A stretch of DNA of 64,000 nucleotides from Oxalicibacterium solurbis (GCF_014635845.1 NZ_BMDP01000003.1:558001-622000), one strand, 5' to 3'; positions 27,439-38,831 are shown, counted from the stretch's first letter. Notes: a model not told the origin generated them from the letters alone. Translations and numbers: made by a program.

Positions 27439-28899
27439 TCAGGCGTCGGCCGGCTGGCGCAGATGCCAGTCGGTCGCCTGCTGGTACTGGTGTGCGACGT
27501 TCAGCAGTTTCGCTTCGGCGAAATAGTTGCCGATCAACTGCAGGCCGACCGGGCGCTTGCCGTTCTTGTCGCCCTGGCCGAAGCCGCAGGGAATCGACAT
27601 GCCCGGCAGGCCAGCCAGGCTGGTCGACAGCGTGTAGATGTCGGCCAGATAGTTGGCGACCGGATCGTCGGCCTTGTCGCCGAGGTCCCAGGCGACGGTT
27701 GGCGTGACCGGTCCCATGATGACGTCGCACTGCGTGAATGCATTGCGGAAATCGTCGGCGATCAGGCGGCGCAGCTTTTGCGCCTGCAGGTAGTAGGCAT
27801 CGTAGTAGCCGTGCGACAGCACGTAGGCACCGACCAGGATGCGGCGCTTGACTTCGTCGCCGAAGCCTTCGGCGCGCGTCTTGCGATACATGTCGACCAG
27901 ATCCTTGTATTCCTTGGCGCGATGGCCGTAGCGCACGCCGTCGAAGCGGGACAGGTTGGACGACGCTTCGGCCGGTGCGATCACGTAGTAGGTAGGGATC
28001 GACAGCTTGGTTTTCGGCAGCGAAATGTCGACCAGCGTCGCGCCCAGTTTTTCGTATTCGGCCAGCGCAGCACGCACTGCCTGTTCGACGTCGGATGCGA
28101 GGCCTTCGCCGAAGTATTCGCGCGGCACGCCGATCTTCAGGCCTTTCAGGCTGGCGTTCAGGTCGCGCGTGAAATCTTCCTGCGGACGTTCCACGCTGGT
28201 CGAATCGCGTTCGTCGAAGCCGACCATCGCGTTCAGCAGCAGCGCGCAATCCTCGGCCGTCTTGGCCATCGGGCCGCCTTGATCGAGCGACGAGGCGAAC
28301 GCGATCATGCCGAAGCGCGACACGCTGCCGTAGGTCGGCTTGATGCCGGTGATGCCGCACAGCGCGGACGGCTGACGGATCGAGCCGCCGGTATCGGTGC
28401 CGGTGGCGGCCGGCGCCAGGCGCGCGGCGACGGCGGCGGCGGAACCGCCGGACGAACCACCCGGAATCGCTGCCTTGTCCCACGGATTTTTCACTGCGCC
28501 GAAATGCGAATTCTCGTTCGACGAACCCATCGCGAACTCGTCGCAATTCAGTTTGCCGAGCGTGACGGCGCCGGCCTGGTTGAAGCGCTCGACCACGGTG
28601 GCGTCGAACGGGCTGACGTAGTTCTCCAGCATCTTCGATGCGGCGGTCGAACGCCAGTGGCGCGTGACGAAAATGTCCTTGTGCGCGATCGGAATGCCGG
28701 TCAGCGCGGTCGCGGTGCCGTCGGCCAGGCGCGCGTCGGCGGCCTTTGCCTGCTGCAGCGTGAAGTCGCGGTCGACGTGAAGGAAGGCGTTGAGATCGCT
28801 TTTTTCGATGCGCAGCAGAAACAGTTCGGCGAGCTCGGCGGCAGAGATTTCCTTGGCCTGCAGCAGCGCGGAGAGTTCCTTGAGAGTCTTGTTATGCAT
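27439..28899 (-). CDS. gatA: aspartyl/glutamyl-tRNA amidotransferase subunit A
   Basis: A 486-residue amidase subunit starting [14 protein letters not shown] (ATG at 28899; six in-frame codons upstream are not typical). It releases ammonia from glutamine for transamidation. The Ser-cisSer-Lys triad region is seen in [29 protein letters not shown] and [16 protein letters not shown]. It lies between gatC and gatB in the usual order. Confidence 0.96.
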   Translation of the reverse strand: MHNKTLKELSALLQAKEISAAELAELFLLRIEKSDLNAFLHVDRDFTLQQAKAADARLADGTATALTGIPIAHKDIFVTRHWRSTAASKMLENYVSPFDATVVERFNQAGAVTLGKLNCDEFAMGSSNENSHFGAVKNPWDKAAIPGGSSGGSAAAVAARLAPAATGTDTGGSIRQPSALCGITGIKPTYGSVSRFGMIAFASSLDQGGPMAKTAEDCALLLNAMVGFDERDSTSVERPQEDFTRDLNASLKGLKIGVPREYFGEGLASDVEQAVRAALAEYEKLGATLVDISLPKTKLSIPTYYVIAPAEASSNLSRFDGVRYGHRAKEYKDLVDMYRKTRAEGFGDEVKRRILVGAYVLSHGYYDAYYLQAQKLRRLIADDFRNAFTQCDVIMGPVTPTVAWDLGDKADDPVANYLADIYTLSTSLAGLPGMSIPCGFGQGDKNGKRPVGLQLIGNYFAEAKLLNVAHQYQQATDWHLRQPADA

Positions 28900-28969
28900 G
28901 GTGATGTCTGTGTACATGGCGCAAGGCGCCGGTCGGAAATGCGCGGTTGTTCTGGACCTTATCCGGGTG

Positions 28970-29272
28970 TTATTCGATCACCTTGGGCACCAGGTAGAGA
29001 CCGTCCTGCGTGGCAGGGGCGACCTGCTGGTAATCGTCGCGGCGGTTCGGCTGGCTGGCAACGTCGTCGCGCAGGCGCAGCGACAGTGCGGGCTGGGCGG
29101 CGGCGATCGGATGGTTCAGCGGCGCGATGCTGGTGGTGTCGACTGCGCGCAGTTCCTCGACCAGCGAGAAGATGCCATTGAGCTTGTCCAGCGTACGGGC
29201 GGATTCGGCTTCGGTCAGCTCGATCTGCGCGAGCGTGGATAGGCGTTTGACATCGGAAAGGTCGAGGGACAT
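28970..29272 (-). CDS. gatC: aspartyl/glutamyl-tRNA amidotransferase subunit C
   Basis: A 100-residue small subunit that wraps and stabilises GatA. The typical start [21 protein letters not shown] and the later [20 protein letters not shown] fit GatC. First gene of gatCAB, divergent from mreB with a 262-base gap carrying the mreB promoter. Confidence 0.93.
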   Translation of the reverse strand: MSLDLSDVKRLSTLAQIELTEAESARTLDKLNGIFSLVEELRAVDTTSIAPLNHPIAAAQPALSLRLRDDVASQPNRRDDYQQVAPATQDGLYLVPKVIE

Positions 29273-29312
29273 GGCGAAAAAGCGGTCGGGCCGCCGGTCA
29301 AAAAGGGGTTGA

Positions 29313-30578
<1,266 letters not shown>

Positions 30579-30654
30579 TTTCCCCGTAATACTTCTCCAT
30601 CAGACGCCACACCATGCATGATGCGATGAAGACAGCAGCAACCGAGGCAGGATG

Positions 30655-30695
30655 CGCCGCGGCCGGGGAGGTTTCCCCGACGCGGCGTTTTGTTT
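30655..30695 (+). terminator. intrinsic terminator between mreB and mreC
   Basis: CGCCGCG (30655-30661) pairs with CGCGGCG (30681-30687) and the inner CGGGGA (30664-30669) pairs with TCCCCG (30674-30679), followed by TTTTGTTT. It lies 77 bases after the mreB stop and 57 bases before mreC. Confidence 0.85.
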
Positions 30696-30751
30696 CAGAT
30701 TGCGTTTTGGGCTTTCCCCGCAGACTCGTCAGGCAATTCGTCAGTCAATAA

Positions 30752-31732
30752 ATGGAATACAGTCCGCCACCACTTTTCAAGCAGGGCGCCTCGGCCCGCG
30801 CAAAGATGGTGTTCTTCGCCCTGATTGCCCTGATTTTGCTGACGGTCGATTCGCATGTGCGCGCGCTCAGCGTCGTGCGTCAGGTCGTTTCCACAGCGCT
30901 GTATCCGCTGCAGGTCGTGGCGCTGGCGCCGCGCGACGGCTTTCGCTACGTGGCCGGCTATTTCACATCGGTATCCGATCTGCAGCACGAGAACGCCCAG
31001 TTGCGGTTGCAGCAGACGACGGATGCCCGCGCATTGCAGCAGGGCCAACAGTTGCTGGCCGAGAACGAGCAATTGCGCAATCTGCTGGGCATGAGCCAGC
31101 AATTGCCGGTGAAATCCGTGCTGGGTGAAATCCTGTACGACGCACGCGATCCCTTCACCCGCAAGATCCTGCTGGATCGCGGCAGCCAGAATGGCGATGT
31201 CGAACCGGGCGAACCGGTCATCGACCATGTCGGCGTCGTCGGACAGGTCACGCGCGTGTTTCCGTTTACTTCCGAAGTCACGCTGCTGACCGACAAGGAG
31301 CAGGTCATTCCGGTCCAGGTGGTGCGCAACGGGTTGCGCAGCGTGGCCTACGGGCGCGGGCAATCCAATCTGCTGGAACTGCGTTTCATGCCGACCAGTG
31401 CCGATATCCAGGAAGGCGACGTACTGGTGACGTCGGGCATCGACGGCGTCTACCCGCCGGGACTGGCGGTGGCGACGGTGACGCATGTCGAGAACAAGTC
31501 CGATTCGTTTGCGCGCATCATCTGCGTGCCGGCTGCCGGCATCGATCGGCACCGCCATCTGCTGATCCTGCAGACCGAGCAAAAATTCGTGCCACGGCCG
31601 CCCAGCGAATCCAGGCCGGCCACCCGCAAGCAGGGCTTGCTGCAGCACGCGACCAATCGCGGCGGCGAGCCGGTGATCAAGCAACCCGAAGCGGAACAGC
31701 CCGCGCCGGCATCCGGAAAGGTACAGCGATGA
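30752..31732 (+). CDS. mreC: rod-shape determining protein MreC
   Basis: A 326-residue bitopic membrane protein. One transmembrane helix (MVFFALIALILLTVDSHV), then a periplasmic coiled coil (DLQHENAQLRLQQTTD), then the two beta-barrel domains (EPVIDHVGVVGQVTRV, GDVLVTSGIDGVYPPGLAVA). A proline/glutamate-rich tail ends the protein. It links MreB to PBP2 outside the membrane. Its stop overlaps the mreD start by 4 bases. Confidence 0.96.
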   Translation: MEYSPPPLFKQGASARAKMVFFALIALILLTVDSHVRALSVVRQVVSTALYPLQVVALAPRDGFRYVAGYFTSVSDLQHENAQLRLQQTTDARALQQGQQLLAENEQLRNLLGMSQQLPVKSVLGEILYDARDPFTRKILLDRGSQNGDVEPGEPVIDHVGVVGQVTRVFPFTSEVTLLTDKEQVIPVQVVRNGLRSVAYGRGQSNLLELRFMPTSADIQEGDVLVTSGIDGVYPPGLAVATVTHVENKSDSFARIICVPAAGIDRHRHLLILQTEQKFVPRPPSESRPATRKQGLLQHATNRGGEPVIKQPEAEQPAPASGKVQR

Positions 31733-32247
31733 ACCCGCGCAATTCCGATGACATCCTGTTGCCTGTCAGTCCGCTGTTCATCGCGGCGAGCCTGTGCGGC
31801 GCCTTTCTGCTGAATCTGCTGCCGTGGGGCCAGTGGATCGGCATTCCCGATTTTGTCGCGCTGATCCTGGTGTTCTGGAGCATGCATCAGCCGCGCAAGG
31901 TAGGCATCGGCATTGCCTTCTTCATGGGCCTGCTGATGGATGTGCACGATGCGGCAGTGCTGGGTGAGAATGCGCTGGCTTACACGCTGCTGTCCTATTT
32001 CGCGATCACGATTCACCGTCGCGTGCTGTGGTTTCCGCTGCGTACGCAGGCCCTGCACGTATTCATCCTGCTGTTGCTGACGCAGATCGTCGGCGTGGTG
32101 GTACGCGTGGTGATCGGCGGCAAATTCCCCGGCGTACTGTATTTCGCCGAAAGCGCCGTTGCTGCCTGCCTGTGGCCGGTCGTCACCTGGGTGCTGCTGG
32201 CGCCGCAGCGCAGGGCGGTCGACCGGGACGACACGCGGCCGATCTGA
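31729..32247 (+). CDS. mreD: rod-shape determining protein MreD
   Basis: A 172-residue integral membrane protein with five hydrophobic segments, starting MNPRNSDDILLPVSPLFIAA. The ATG overlaps the mreC stop (ATGA). It contains the family-type RKVGIGIAFFMGLLMDV and ENALAYTLLSYFAI segments. It is part of the elongasome with MreC. Confidence 0.93.
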   Translation: MNPRNSDDILLPVSPLFIAASLCGAFLLNLLPWGQWIGIPDFVALILVFWSMHQPRKVGIGIAFFMGLLMDVHDAAVLGENALAYTLLSYFAITIHRRVLWFPLRTQALHVFILLLLTQIVGVVVRVVIGGKFPGVLYFAESAVAACLWPVVTWVLLAPQRRAVDRDDTRPI

Positions 32248-32329
32248 CGATGACTCCGAATGCATTCACCAGGCGGCGCATCGACGGTCTTCCCGTCGCC
32301 ATTGGCCGGATGTCGGGCATGGGCGGCGC

Positions 32330-34243
32330 ATGACTGAACTGAAAGATACCGAACGCGAACTGCATCGCTTCCGTGTGCGCCTGTCGGTGGCCGGCATGGT
32401 CGTGTTCGTATTCTTTTCCTGCCTGCTTGCGCGCTTCGTCTGGCTGCAGGTCTTCAAGCACAACGATTATGTCGCGCAGGCGGAGGAAAACCGGATATCG
32501 GTGGTGCCCATCGTGCCGAACCGCGGCCTGATCCTGGATCGCAACGGCGTCGTGCTTGCGCGCAATTATTCCGCCTACACGCTGGAAATCACGCCGAGCA
32601 AGATCAACGGCAATCTCAACGACCTCATCGACGAATTGTCGACGCTGGTGGAGATCACGCCGCGCGACCGCAGCCGTTTCAAGAAGCTGCGGGAAGAGTC
32701 GCGCAATCTCGGCAGTTCGCCGATTCGGGTACGCCTGACCGACGAGGAAGTGGCGCGCTTTTCGGCGCAGCATTATCGGTTCCCCGGTGTAGAAATTCAG
32801 GCACGCCTGTTCCGCCAGTATCCGCTGGGCGAAACAGCCTCGCATGTGATCGGCTATATCGGCCGCATCAGCCAGCGCGACGAGAAGGAAATCGAGGACA
32901 GCGACGACGCGACCAATTACCGCGGCACCGAGCACATCGGCAAGGAAGGGCTGGAGCGCAGCTATGAACGGCAGCTGCATGGCAAAACCGGCTACGAAGA
33001 AGTCGAGGTTTCCGCCGGTGGGCGGCCGGTGCGCACGCTGTCGCGCACGCCGGCCATTCCCGGCGACAACCTGATCCTGTCGGTCGATATCGAATTGCAG
33101 AAAGTGGTCGAACAAGCCTTCGGCAACCGGCGCGGCGCGCTGATCGCGATCGAGCCGTCGACCGGCGACATTCTCGCCTATGTCTCGATGCCCAATTTCG
33201 ATCCCAACCTGTTCATCGAAGGCATCGATCAGCAGAGCTGGGATGCGCTGAACAATTCACCTGATCATCCGCTGCTGAACCGGCCGCTGTCGGGTACCTA
33301 TCCGCCGGGTTCAACCTTCAAGCCTTTCATGGCGCTGGCGGCGCTGGAACTGGGCAAGCGCAAGCCGAGCGATGCGATTGCCGATCCCGGCTATTTCATT
33401 TTCGGCGGCCACCGCTTCCGCGATGACAAGGAAGGCGGCCACGGCATGGTCGACATGTACAAGTCCATCGTCGAATCGTGCGATACCTATTACTACATGC
33501 TGGCCAACGATCTCGGTGTCGATGCGATTCACGATTTCATGGCGCCGTTCGGTTTCGGCCAGAAGACCGGCGTCGATCTAAAGTACGAGCGCACCGGCGT
33601 ATTGCCGTCCACGCAATGGAAGCGGGAAGCCTACCGCCGGCCTGAACAGCAGAAATGGTATGCCGGCGAAACGATTTCGATCGGCATCGGCCAGGGTTAT
33701 AACGCCTTTACGCCGCTGCAGCTGGCGCATGCAACAGCGACGCTGGCGAACAACGGCATCGTGATGAAGCCGCATCTGGTGAAGCTGATTGAAGATGGCG
33801 CCACGCGCGAGCGCACGCTGACGGTACCGAAGGAAAGCTACCGCATTCCGCTGAAACAGGAAAACATCGATTTCATCAAGCGTGCGATGGTCGGTGTGAC
33901 GAAGGAAGGCACGTCGGCGCGCGTGTTTGCCAACGCAGGTTACGTATCGGCCGGCAAGACCGGCACCGCACAGGTGATCGGCATCAAGAAGAACGAGAAG
34001 TACGATGCATCCAAGCTGTGGGATCGTCATCACGATCACGCGTTATATACGGCATTTGCGCCGGCCGACAATCCGCGTATCGCCATCGCGTTGATCGTCG
34101 AGAACGGTGGCTTTGGCGGGGTGGCGGCGGCGCCGATCGCGAAGGCGGCGATGGATTACTATCTGCTCGGCAAGCGGCCCGAGGTCAAGCCTGCCGACAA
34201 GAAGGAAGCCAAGCCGGTGCCGGCAGAGGAACCTGAGGATTGA
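32330..34243 (+). CDS. mrdA: penicillin-binding protein 2 (elongation transpeptidase)
   Basis: A 637-residue transpeptidase from MTELKDTERELHRFRVR. A cytoplasmic start and one membrane helix (SVAGMVVFVFFSCLLARFVW) precede the pedestal domain and the transpeptidase domain, with SxxK in PPGSTFKPFMAL, SxN-type SCDTYYYM and KTG in AGKTGTAQV. It cross-links peptidoglycan in the side wall together with RodA encoded next. The tail after the transpeptidase domain is short and charged. Gap to rodA 62 bases. Confidence 0.96.
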   Translation: MTELKDTERELHRFRVRLSVAGMVVFVFFSCLLARFVWLQVFKHNDYVAQAEENRISVVPIVPNRGLILDRNGVVLARNYSAYTLEITPSKINGNLNDLIDELSTLVEITPRDRSRFKKLREESRNLGSSPIRVRLTDEEVARFSAQHYRFPGVEIQARLFRQYPLGETASHVIGYIGRISQRDEKEIEDSDDATNYRGTEHIGKEGLERSYERQLHGKTGYEEVEVSAGGRPVRTLSRTPAIPGDNLILSVDIELQKVVEQAFGNRRGALIAIEPSTGDILAYVSMPNFDPNLFIEGIDQQSWDALNNSPDHPLLNRPLSGTYPPGSTFKPFMALAALELGKRKPSDAIADPGYFIFGGHRFRDDKEGGHGMVDMYKSIVESCDTYYYMLANDLGVDAIHDFMAPFGFGQKTGVDLKYERTGVLPSTQWKREAYRRPEQQKWYAGETISIGIGQGYNAFTPLQLAHATATLANNGIVMKPHLVKLIEDGATRERTLTVPKESYRIPLKQENIDFIKRAMVGVTKEGTSARVFANAGYVSAGKTGTAQVIGIKKNEKYDASKLWDRHHDHALYTAFAPADNPRIAIALIVENGGFGGVAAAPIAKAAMDYYLLGKRPEVKPADKKEAKPVPAEEPED

Positions 34244-34305
34244 CCGGCGCGTGTTGCGCCGGATGAAATCGAATGATGCGGTGCATGCGCCGCAATGAGG
34301 TAAAG

Positions 34306-35409
34306 ATGGACAAGCGTTCGCTGCTGCAACTGGTGCGACCCTATGTGCAGGTCTTCGACGGCCCGCTGTTCCTGATCGTCTGCCTGATCCTGCTGGTTGG
34401 GTCCATCACGCTGTATTCCGCCGGCATCGATTTTCCCGGGCGCTTCGAAGATCACATGCGCAACATCATGATCTCGCTGTTCATCATGTGGCTGGCGGCG
34501 CTGGTGCCGCCGCAGACGATGATGCGTTTTGCGGTGCCGCTGTATACGCTGGGCGTTGCGCTGCTGATCGGCGTGGCGATGTTCGGTCTGATCCGCAACG
34601 GCGCGCGGCGCTGGATCGACCTTGGCGTCATCATCCAGCCGTCCGAGATCATGAAAATCGCGATGCCGATGATGCTGGCGTGGTTCTTCCAGAAGCGCGA
34701 AGGCATCACGCGCTGGAGCGAGTTCCTGGTGGCGGGCGTGCTGCTGGTGATCCCGATCGGCCTGATCATGCGGCAACCCGATCTGGGCACGTCGCTGCTG
34801 GTGCTGGCGGCGGGGTTTTATGTGATCTTCTTCGCCGGCTTGTCGTGGAAAGTGCTGGCGGCGGGCGTGGTTGCCGCACTGGCCAGCCTGCCGGTCGCGT
34901 GGTCGATGTTGCACGACTACCAGCGCGAGCGCGTGATGACGCTGATCGATCCGACCACCGATCCGCTCGGCAAGGGCTTCCATATCATCCAGTCGACGAT
35001 TGCCATTGGTTCTGGCGGCATTGCCGGCAAAGGCTGGCTGCACGGCACGCAGGCGCATCTGGAATTCATCCCCGAACGTACGACCGATTTCATCTTCGCC
35101 GTGTTTTCGGAAGAGTTCGGCCTGATCGGCAACGGCATCCTGTTGCTGCTGTATCTGTTGCTGATCGGGCGCGGCATGATAATCGCGGCCAATGCGCCGA
35201 CATTGTTTACGCGCCTGATGGCGGGCGCGATCACGATGATTTTCTTCACCTATGCATTCGTCAACATGGGTATGGTCAGCGGTATCCTGCCGGTTGTCGG
35301 CGTGCCGCTGCCCTTCGTCAGCTACGGCGGCACCGCCTTTGTGACGCTCGGCCTCGGCGTCGGCATCCTGATGAGCATCCAGCGCCACAGGAAGTTGATG
35401 CAGAGCTGA
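34306..35409 (+). CDS. rodA: peptidoglycan glycosyltransferase RodA (SEDS)
   Basis: A 367-residue SEDS polymerase from MDKRSLLQLVRPYVQVFDGP (an upstream in-frame ATG at 34273 is less likely; ATGAGGTAAAG precedes the chosen start). About ten membrane segments. Conserved SEDS motifs are NGARRWIDLG, QPSEIMKIAMP, RQPDLGTSLL, PERTTDFIFAVFSEEFG and PLPFVSYGGTA. It polymerises glycan strands with PBP2 as transpeptidase partner. Confidence 0.96.
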   Translation: MDKRSLLQLVRPYVQVFDGPLFLIVCLILLVGSITLYSAGIDFPGRFEDHMRNIMISLFIMWLAALVPPQTMMRFAVPLYTLGVALLIGVAMFGLIRNGARRWIDLGVIIQPSEIMKIAMPMMLAWFFQKREGITRWSEFLVAGVLLVIPIGLIMRQPDLGTSLLVLAAGFYVIFFAGLSWKVLAAGVVAALASLPVAWSMLHDYQRERVMTLIDPTTDPLGKGFHIIQSTIAIGSGGIAGKGWLHGTQAHLEFIPERTTDFIFAVFSEEFGLIGNGILLLLYLLLIGRGMIIAANAPTLFTRLMAGAITMIFFTYAFVNMGMVSGILPVVGVPLPFVSYGGTAFVTLGLGVGILMSIQRHRKLMQS

Positions 35410-35455
35410 CGACCGTTGATTGTTGACTTGCATGCCGATTTTTCAGGAGAAGCCG

Positions 35456-36589
35456 ATGCAGTTTCGTACTCTGGATGCCGTCCGCGGATGGAAAGTTACA
35501 TTGCCGGTCGCATCGTGTCTGGCATTGTTGCTGGCGTTGGCCGGTTGCAGTAGCACGCCGGTTGCGCCGTCCACATCGGCCACCTCGTCGACGTCATCGC
35601 AGCCTGCGGCCAGGTCGTCCGGATCGGCTTATCCTGCATTGCCGCCGGCCGGTTCGGGGCGCGGCGGTTACTACCTCGATGACGGTCCCGGCGATGCGAT
35701 TCCTGCAGGATTGATGGATGTGCCGGATGCCGATCCGCGCGTCGAGCCGTATTCGCGTACCGGCAACAAGCCCTACGTCGTGTTCGGCAAGCGCTATGTG
35801 CCGATCACCGACGATCGCCCTTATAGCGTGAAGGGGTACGGCAGCTGGTACGGCAAGAAATTCCACGGACAGAAGACTTCATCCGGTGAGCTGTACGACA
35901 TGTACAAGATGACAGCGGCCAGTCCGGTATTGCCGATTCCTTCGTATGCACGCGTTACCAATCTGAGTAATGGCAGGCAGGTGATCGTGCGCGTCAACGA
36001 TCGCGGCCCGTTCCGTTCCGACCGCGTGATCGACCTGTCCTATACGGCGGCGTTGAAGCTGGGTTATGTCGGTCATGGCAGCGCGAAGCTGCAGGTCGAT
36101 CGCCTGCTGCCGGCCGATATCGAACGTATTTTGGCAGCCAAGGCGAATGCGCAGCAGGCAGCTGCTGCACCGGAACCGACCGATATCGCGATGCCAGCCG
36201 TGCAAACGATGGCACTGCCGGCGCTGCAGACGACTACGGTTTCGGCGAATCAGGCGCCTGATGCGCAAACTTCCAATGCGCAGGTTGCGACAGCGCTTGC
36301 CGAATCGTCTCCGGCATCTGAAACGACAGCAATCGCGTCATCCGAGCCCATCGTTCCGGCAAAAGGGTTTTACCTGCAGTTCGGTGCCTATTCGCAGGCG
36401 GCCAATGCGGAAGCCTTGCGTGCGCGATTGTTGCAGAATGCCGGTGCGCCGCTTCCGTCATTGACGGTGGAATCGTCGAACAATCTGTACCGGCTCTACA
36501 GCGGTCCGTTCGCCAGCCGCGAGGCGGCTGCTGCTGCGGCGGCACAGGCGGAGCGCGACGGCATCAAGCCGTTCATCGTGCAGCGGTAA
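35456..36589 (+). CDS. rlpA: septal ring lytic transglycosylase RlpA
   Basis: A 377-residue lipoprotein (lipobox LAGC around residue 30) from the ATG at 35456 with CAGGAG upstream. A low-complexity Ser/Thr/Pro stretch is followed by the double-psi beta-barrel (GSWYGKKFHGQKTSSGELYDM, RVNDRGPFRSDRVIDLSYTAA) and, after an Ala-rich linker, a C-terminal SPOR domain (YLQFGAYSQAANAEALRARL) that binds denuded glycan at the septum. RlpA of Pseudomonas cleaves such glycan; the catalytic residues are in the barrel. Last gene of the rod cluster, converging on rsmI. Confidence 0.92.
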   Translation: MQFRTLDAVRGWKVTLPVASCLALLLALAGCSSTPVAPSTSATSSTSSQPAARSSGSAYPALPPAGSGRGGYYLDDGPGDAIPAGLMDVPDADPRVEPYSRTGNKPYVVFGKRYVPITDDRPYSVKGYGSWYGKKFHGQKTSSGELYDMYKMTAASPVLPIPSYARVTNLSNGRQVIVRVNDRGPFRSDRVIDLSYTAALKLGYVGHGSAKLQVDRLLPADIERILAAKANAQQAAAAPEPTDIAMPAVQTMALPALQTTTVSANQAPDAQTSNAQVATALAESSPASETTAIASSEPIVPAKGFYLQFGAYSQAANAEALRARLLQNAGAPLPSLTVESSNNLYRLYSGPFASREAAAAAAAQAERDGIKPFIVQR

Positions 36590-36592
36590 CGA

Positions 36593-37522
36593 TCAGTTTT
36601 TGTTCGCTTCGTCCGTTGCGGACGATTTCAGTTGCAACGCGCGCTCGTAGAGCGCGTTTTTCTTGCTGCCTGTGATCTGTGCGGCCAGTGTGGCTGCCTG
36701 TTTCACCGGACATTCCTGCAGCAGGATGCGCAATACCCTTTCCGCTTCCTGCGCTTCGGCGTCGATGCTGTCGGGGGCGCCTTCCAGCAGGATCACGAAT
36801 TCGCCTTTCTGCCGATTCGCATCGGCAGCAATCCATGCGGCAGCGTCGCTTAATACACAGCGATGCGTTTCCTCGAACAGTTTCGTCAGCTCGCGTGCCA
36901 GCACGATCTGCCGCGAAGGTTCGAATGCAGTGGCCAGTGCAGTCACGGTTTCCGCGATCCGGTGCGGTGCTTCGTAGAATACCAGCGTGGCGCGCATGCG
37001 TTTCAGCGATGCCAGCACGGTATCGCGCTGGCCGGCTTTGCTCGGCAGGAAACCGACGAAATGGAAGGCATCGTCGGGCAGTCCGGCGGCAGACAATGCC
37101 GTCACGACTGCCGACGCGCCGGGCAGCGGCACCACGCGCAGGCCGGCATTGCGCACGGCATCGACGATGCGCGCGCCGGGATCGGAAACGGCCGGTGTGC
37201 CGGCATCGGAAACCAGCGCAATGCGTTCGCCGGCCTGCAGGCGCGCGATCAGTTTTTCGGCGATTTCGCGTTCATTGTGCTGATGCGCGGCGATCAGCGG
37301 TTTCGACAGGCCGTAGCGCGACAGCAGATGTGCGGTATTGCGCGTGTCTTCGCAGGCGATGGCGTCGACCGTCGTCATAATGTGCAGGGCGCGCAACGAT
37401 ATATCGGCTGCATTTCCGATCGGCGTGGCCACCACATATAATGTCGCGGCAGGATACGTCTGTCGCAACACGTCGTGCATGAGCGGCGCAAGTGCGGACA
37501 GGGATTGGTCGGATTCAGTCAT
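36593..37522 (-). CDS. rsmI: 16S rRNA 2'-O-ribose C1402 methyltransferase RsmI
   Basis: A tetrapyrrole-methylase-fold enzyme of up to 309 residues. Motifs TLYVVATPIGNAADISLRAL, ACEDTRNTAHLL, ALVSDAGTPAVSDPG and FYEAPHRI are characteristic. It methylates C1402 of 16S rRNA with SAM. The first ATG gives a 15-residue N-terminal extension; an internal ATG at 37480 is an alternative start. It is divergent from lpoA with only 12 bases between the starts, so the promoters must overlap the coding regions. Confidence 0.94.
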   Translation of the reverse strand: MTESDQSLSALAPLMHDVLRQTYPAATLYVVATPIGNAADISLRALHIMTTVDAIACEDTRNTAHLLSRYGLSKPLIAAHQHNEREIAEKLIARLQAGERIALVSDAGTPAVSDPGARIVDAVRNAGLRVVPLPGASAVVTALSAAGLPDDAFHFVGFLPSKAGQRDTVLASLKRMRATLVFYEAPHRIAETVTALATAFEPSRQIVLARELTKLFEETHRCVLSDAAAWIAADANRQKGEFVILLEGAPDSIDAEAQEAERVLRILLQECPVKQAATLAAQITGSKKNALYERALQLKSSATDEANKN

Positions 37523-37534
37523 TGGGGGTACCGG

Positions 37535-38803
37535 ATGTTGGGAAATCTCGCGAGGATATGTGCGCTAGCAGGATTGATCGGAGGATTGTGCCTGCCTGTC
37601 TCGGCGATGACAACCGCAAACACGACAGGCGGCGTCGTCGCCTCGGCACAGTATTCCCTCGATGGCGTGCAACTGGCGCAGACCGATCTGACGCTGCAGG
37701 GCGATTCCGCCGATCTCAGCTACGGCCCCGTCACGGAAGCTGTCGAACAGCCGGCCGTAACGCCGATCAAGCCGCCGACACGCATTGCGCTGCTGCTGCC
37801 CACGCTGTCCGATTCGCTGAAACAGGTCGCCAACGCGGTGCAGGCCGGTTTCACGGCCGCCTATCAGTACGAGCCTGCAAACATCACCGTCAACCTGATC
37901 GAAACCGGCGATGCCGCGCAGGACGTGCTCACCGCCTATCAGCAGGCGGCAGCCGACAACGACATCGTGGTCGGCCCGCTGACGCGCAGCGGTGCGACCG
38001 CCATCGTGCAGAACCATGCCGTCATCAAGCCGACCATCGCGCTGACCCAGCTGGATGCTGCCGAATCGGGGCCGATCTCGTCCAACATGCTGATGATGGG
38101 CCTGTCGGTGGAAGACGAGGCGCGCCAGGATGCGACATGGATGTCGGTCGGCCAGCCGCATGGATTGCGGGCCATGGCGATTTCGACATCCGTCTCGTGG
38201 CAGCGTCGCGCTGCCGGTGCGTTTGCCGCCAAGTGGCAGGCGCTCGGCATGCGATCGGATACGGTCGAACTGGAAACCGGCAGCGGCTTCATCAGCGCCA
38301 ACGGCCTGCTCGAATTGCGCAAGCGCATCCAGTCCGAGCAGCCCGCGCTGCTGTTCCTCGCGCTCGATGCGGCGCAAGCCATCCAGTTGCGCATGGCGAT
38401 CGGCAATGACGTGCCGATGGTCGGTACTTCGCAACTCAATCCGGTCGCACTGGACGACTGGCCGAACGCCACCCGCCTGAACGATCTGGAAGGCGTGATG
38501 CTGGTCGACGTGCCGTGGCAACTGCAGCCGGATCATGCCGCCGTGATGGCCTATCCGCATCTGCCGCCCAACCCTGATCAGCGCCGCAGTCCCGACATCG
38601 AACGGCTGTATGCGCTCGGCATCGACGCCTATCGCGTCGCTCACAACCTCGCGCTGCAGGAAGACGACTTCCAGCTCGACGGCGTGACAGGCCGCCTGGC
38701 GATCCGTTTCGGCAACGGCCGCACTTCCTTCGACCGCATCATGCCGACGGCGGTTTACCGTGATGGCATGGTGCAGCCGCTGGCGACGCCGGTTACGCCG
38801 TAA
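37535..38803 (+). CDS. lpoA: penicillin-binding protein activator (LpoA-like)
   Basis: A 422-residue protein with a signal peptide (MLGNLARICALAGLIGGLCL, cleavage after VSA). Unlike E. coli LpoA there is no proper lipobox, so it may be soluble in the periplasm. The body matches the C-terminal periplasmic-binding-like domain of LpoA (RIALLLPTLSDSLKQVANAV, VVGPLTRSGATAIVQ, LFLALDAAQAIQL); the TPR-like N-terminal domain is missing. LpoA stimulates PBP1a. A GGGGG lies upstream of the ATG. Gene order lpoA-yraN-diaA-dolP with divergent rsmI matches the E. coli locus. Confidence 0.88.
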   Translation: MLGNLARICALAGLIGGLCLPVSAMTTANTTGGVVASAQYSLDGVQLAQTDLTLQGDSADLSYGPVTEAVEQPAVTPIKPPTRIALLLPTLSDSLKQVANAVQAGFTAAYQYEPANITVNLIETGDAAQDVLTAYQQAAADNDIVVGPLTRSGATAIVQNHAVIKPTIALTQLDAAESGPISSNMLMMGLSVEDEARQDATWMSVGQPHGLRAMAISTSVSWQRRAAGAFAAKWQALGMRSDTVELETGSGFISANGLLELRKRIQSEQPALLFLALDAAQAIQLRMAIGNDVPMVGTSQLNPVALDDWPNATRLNDLEGVMLVDVPWQLQPDHAAVMAYPHLPPNPDQRRSPDIERLYALGIDAYRVAHNLALQEDDFQLDGVTGRLAIRFGNGRTSFDRIMPTAVYRDGMVQPLATPVTP

Positions 38804-38831
38804 CCGGCGCGTCATCAAAGCCACGTAAGCT

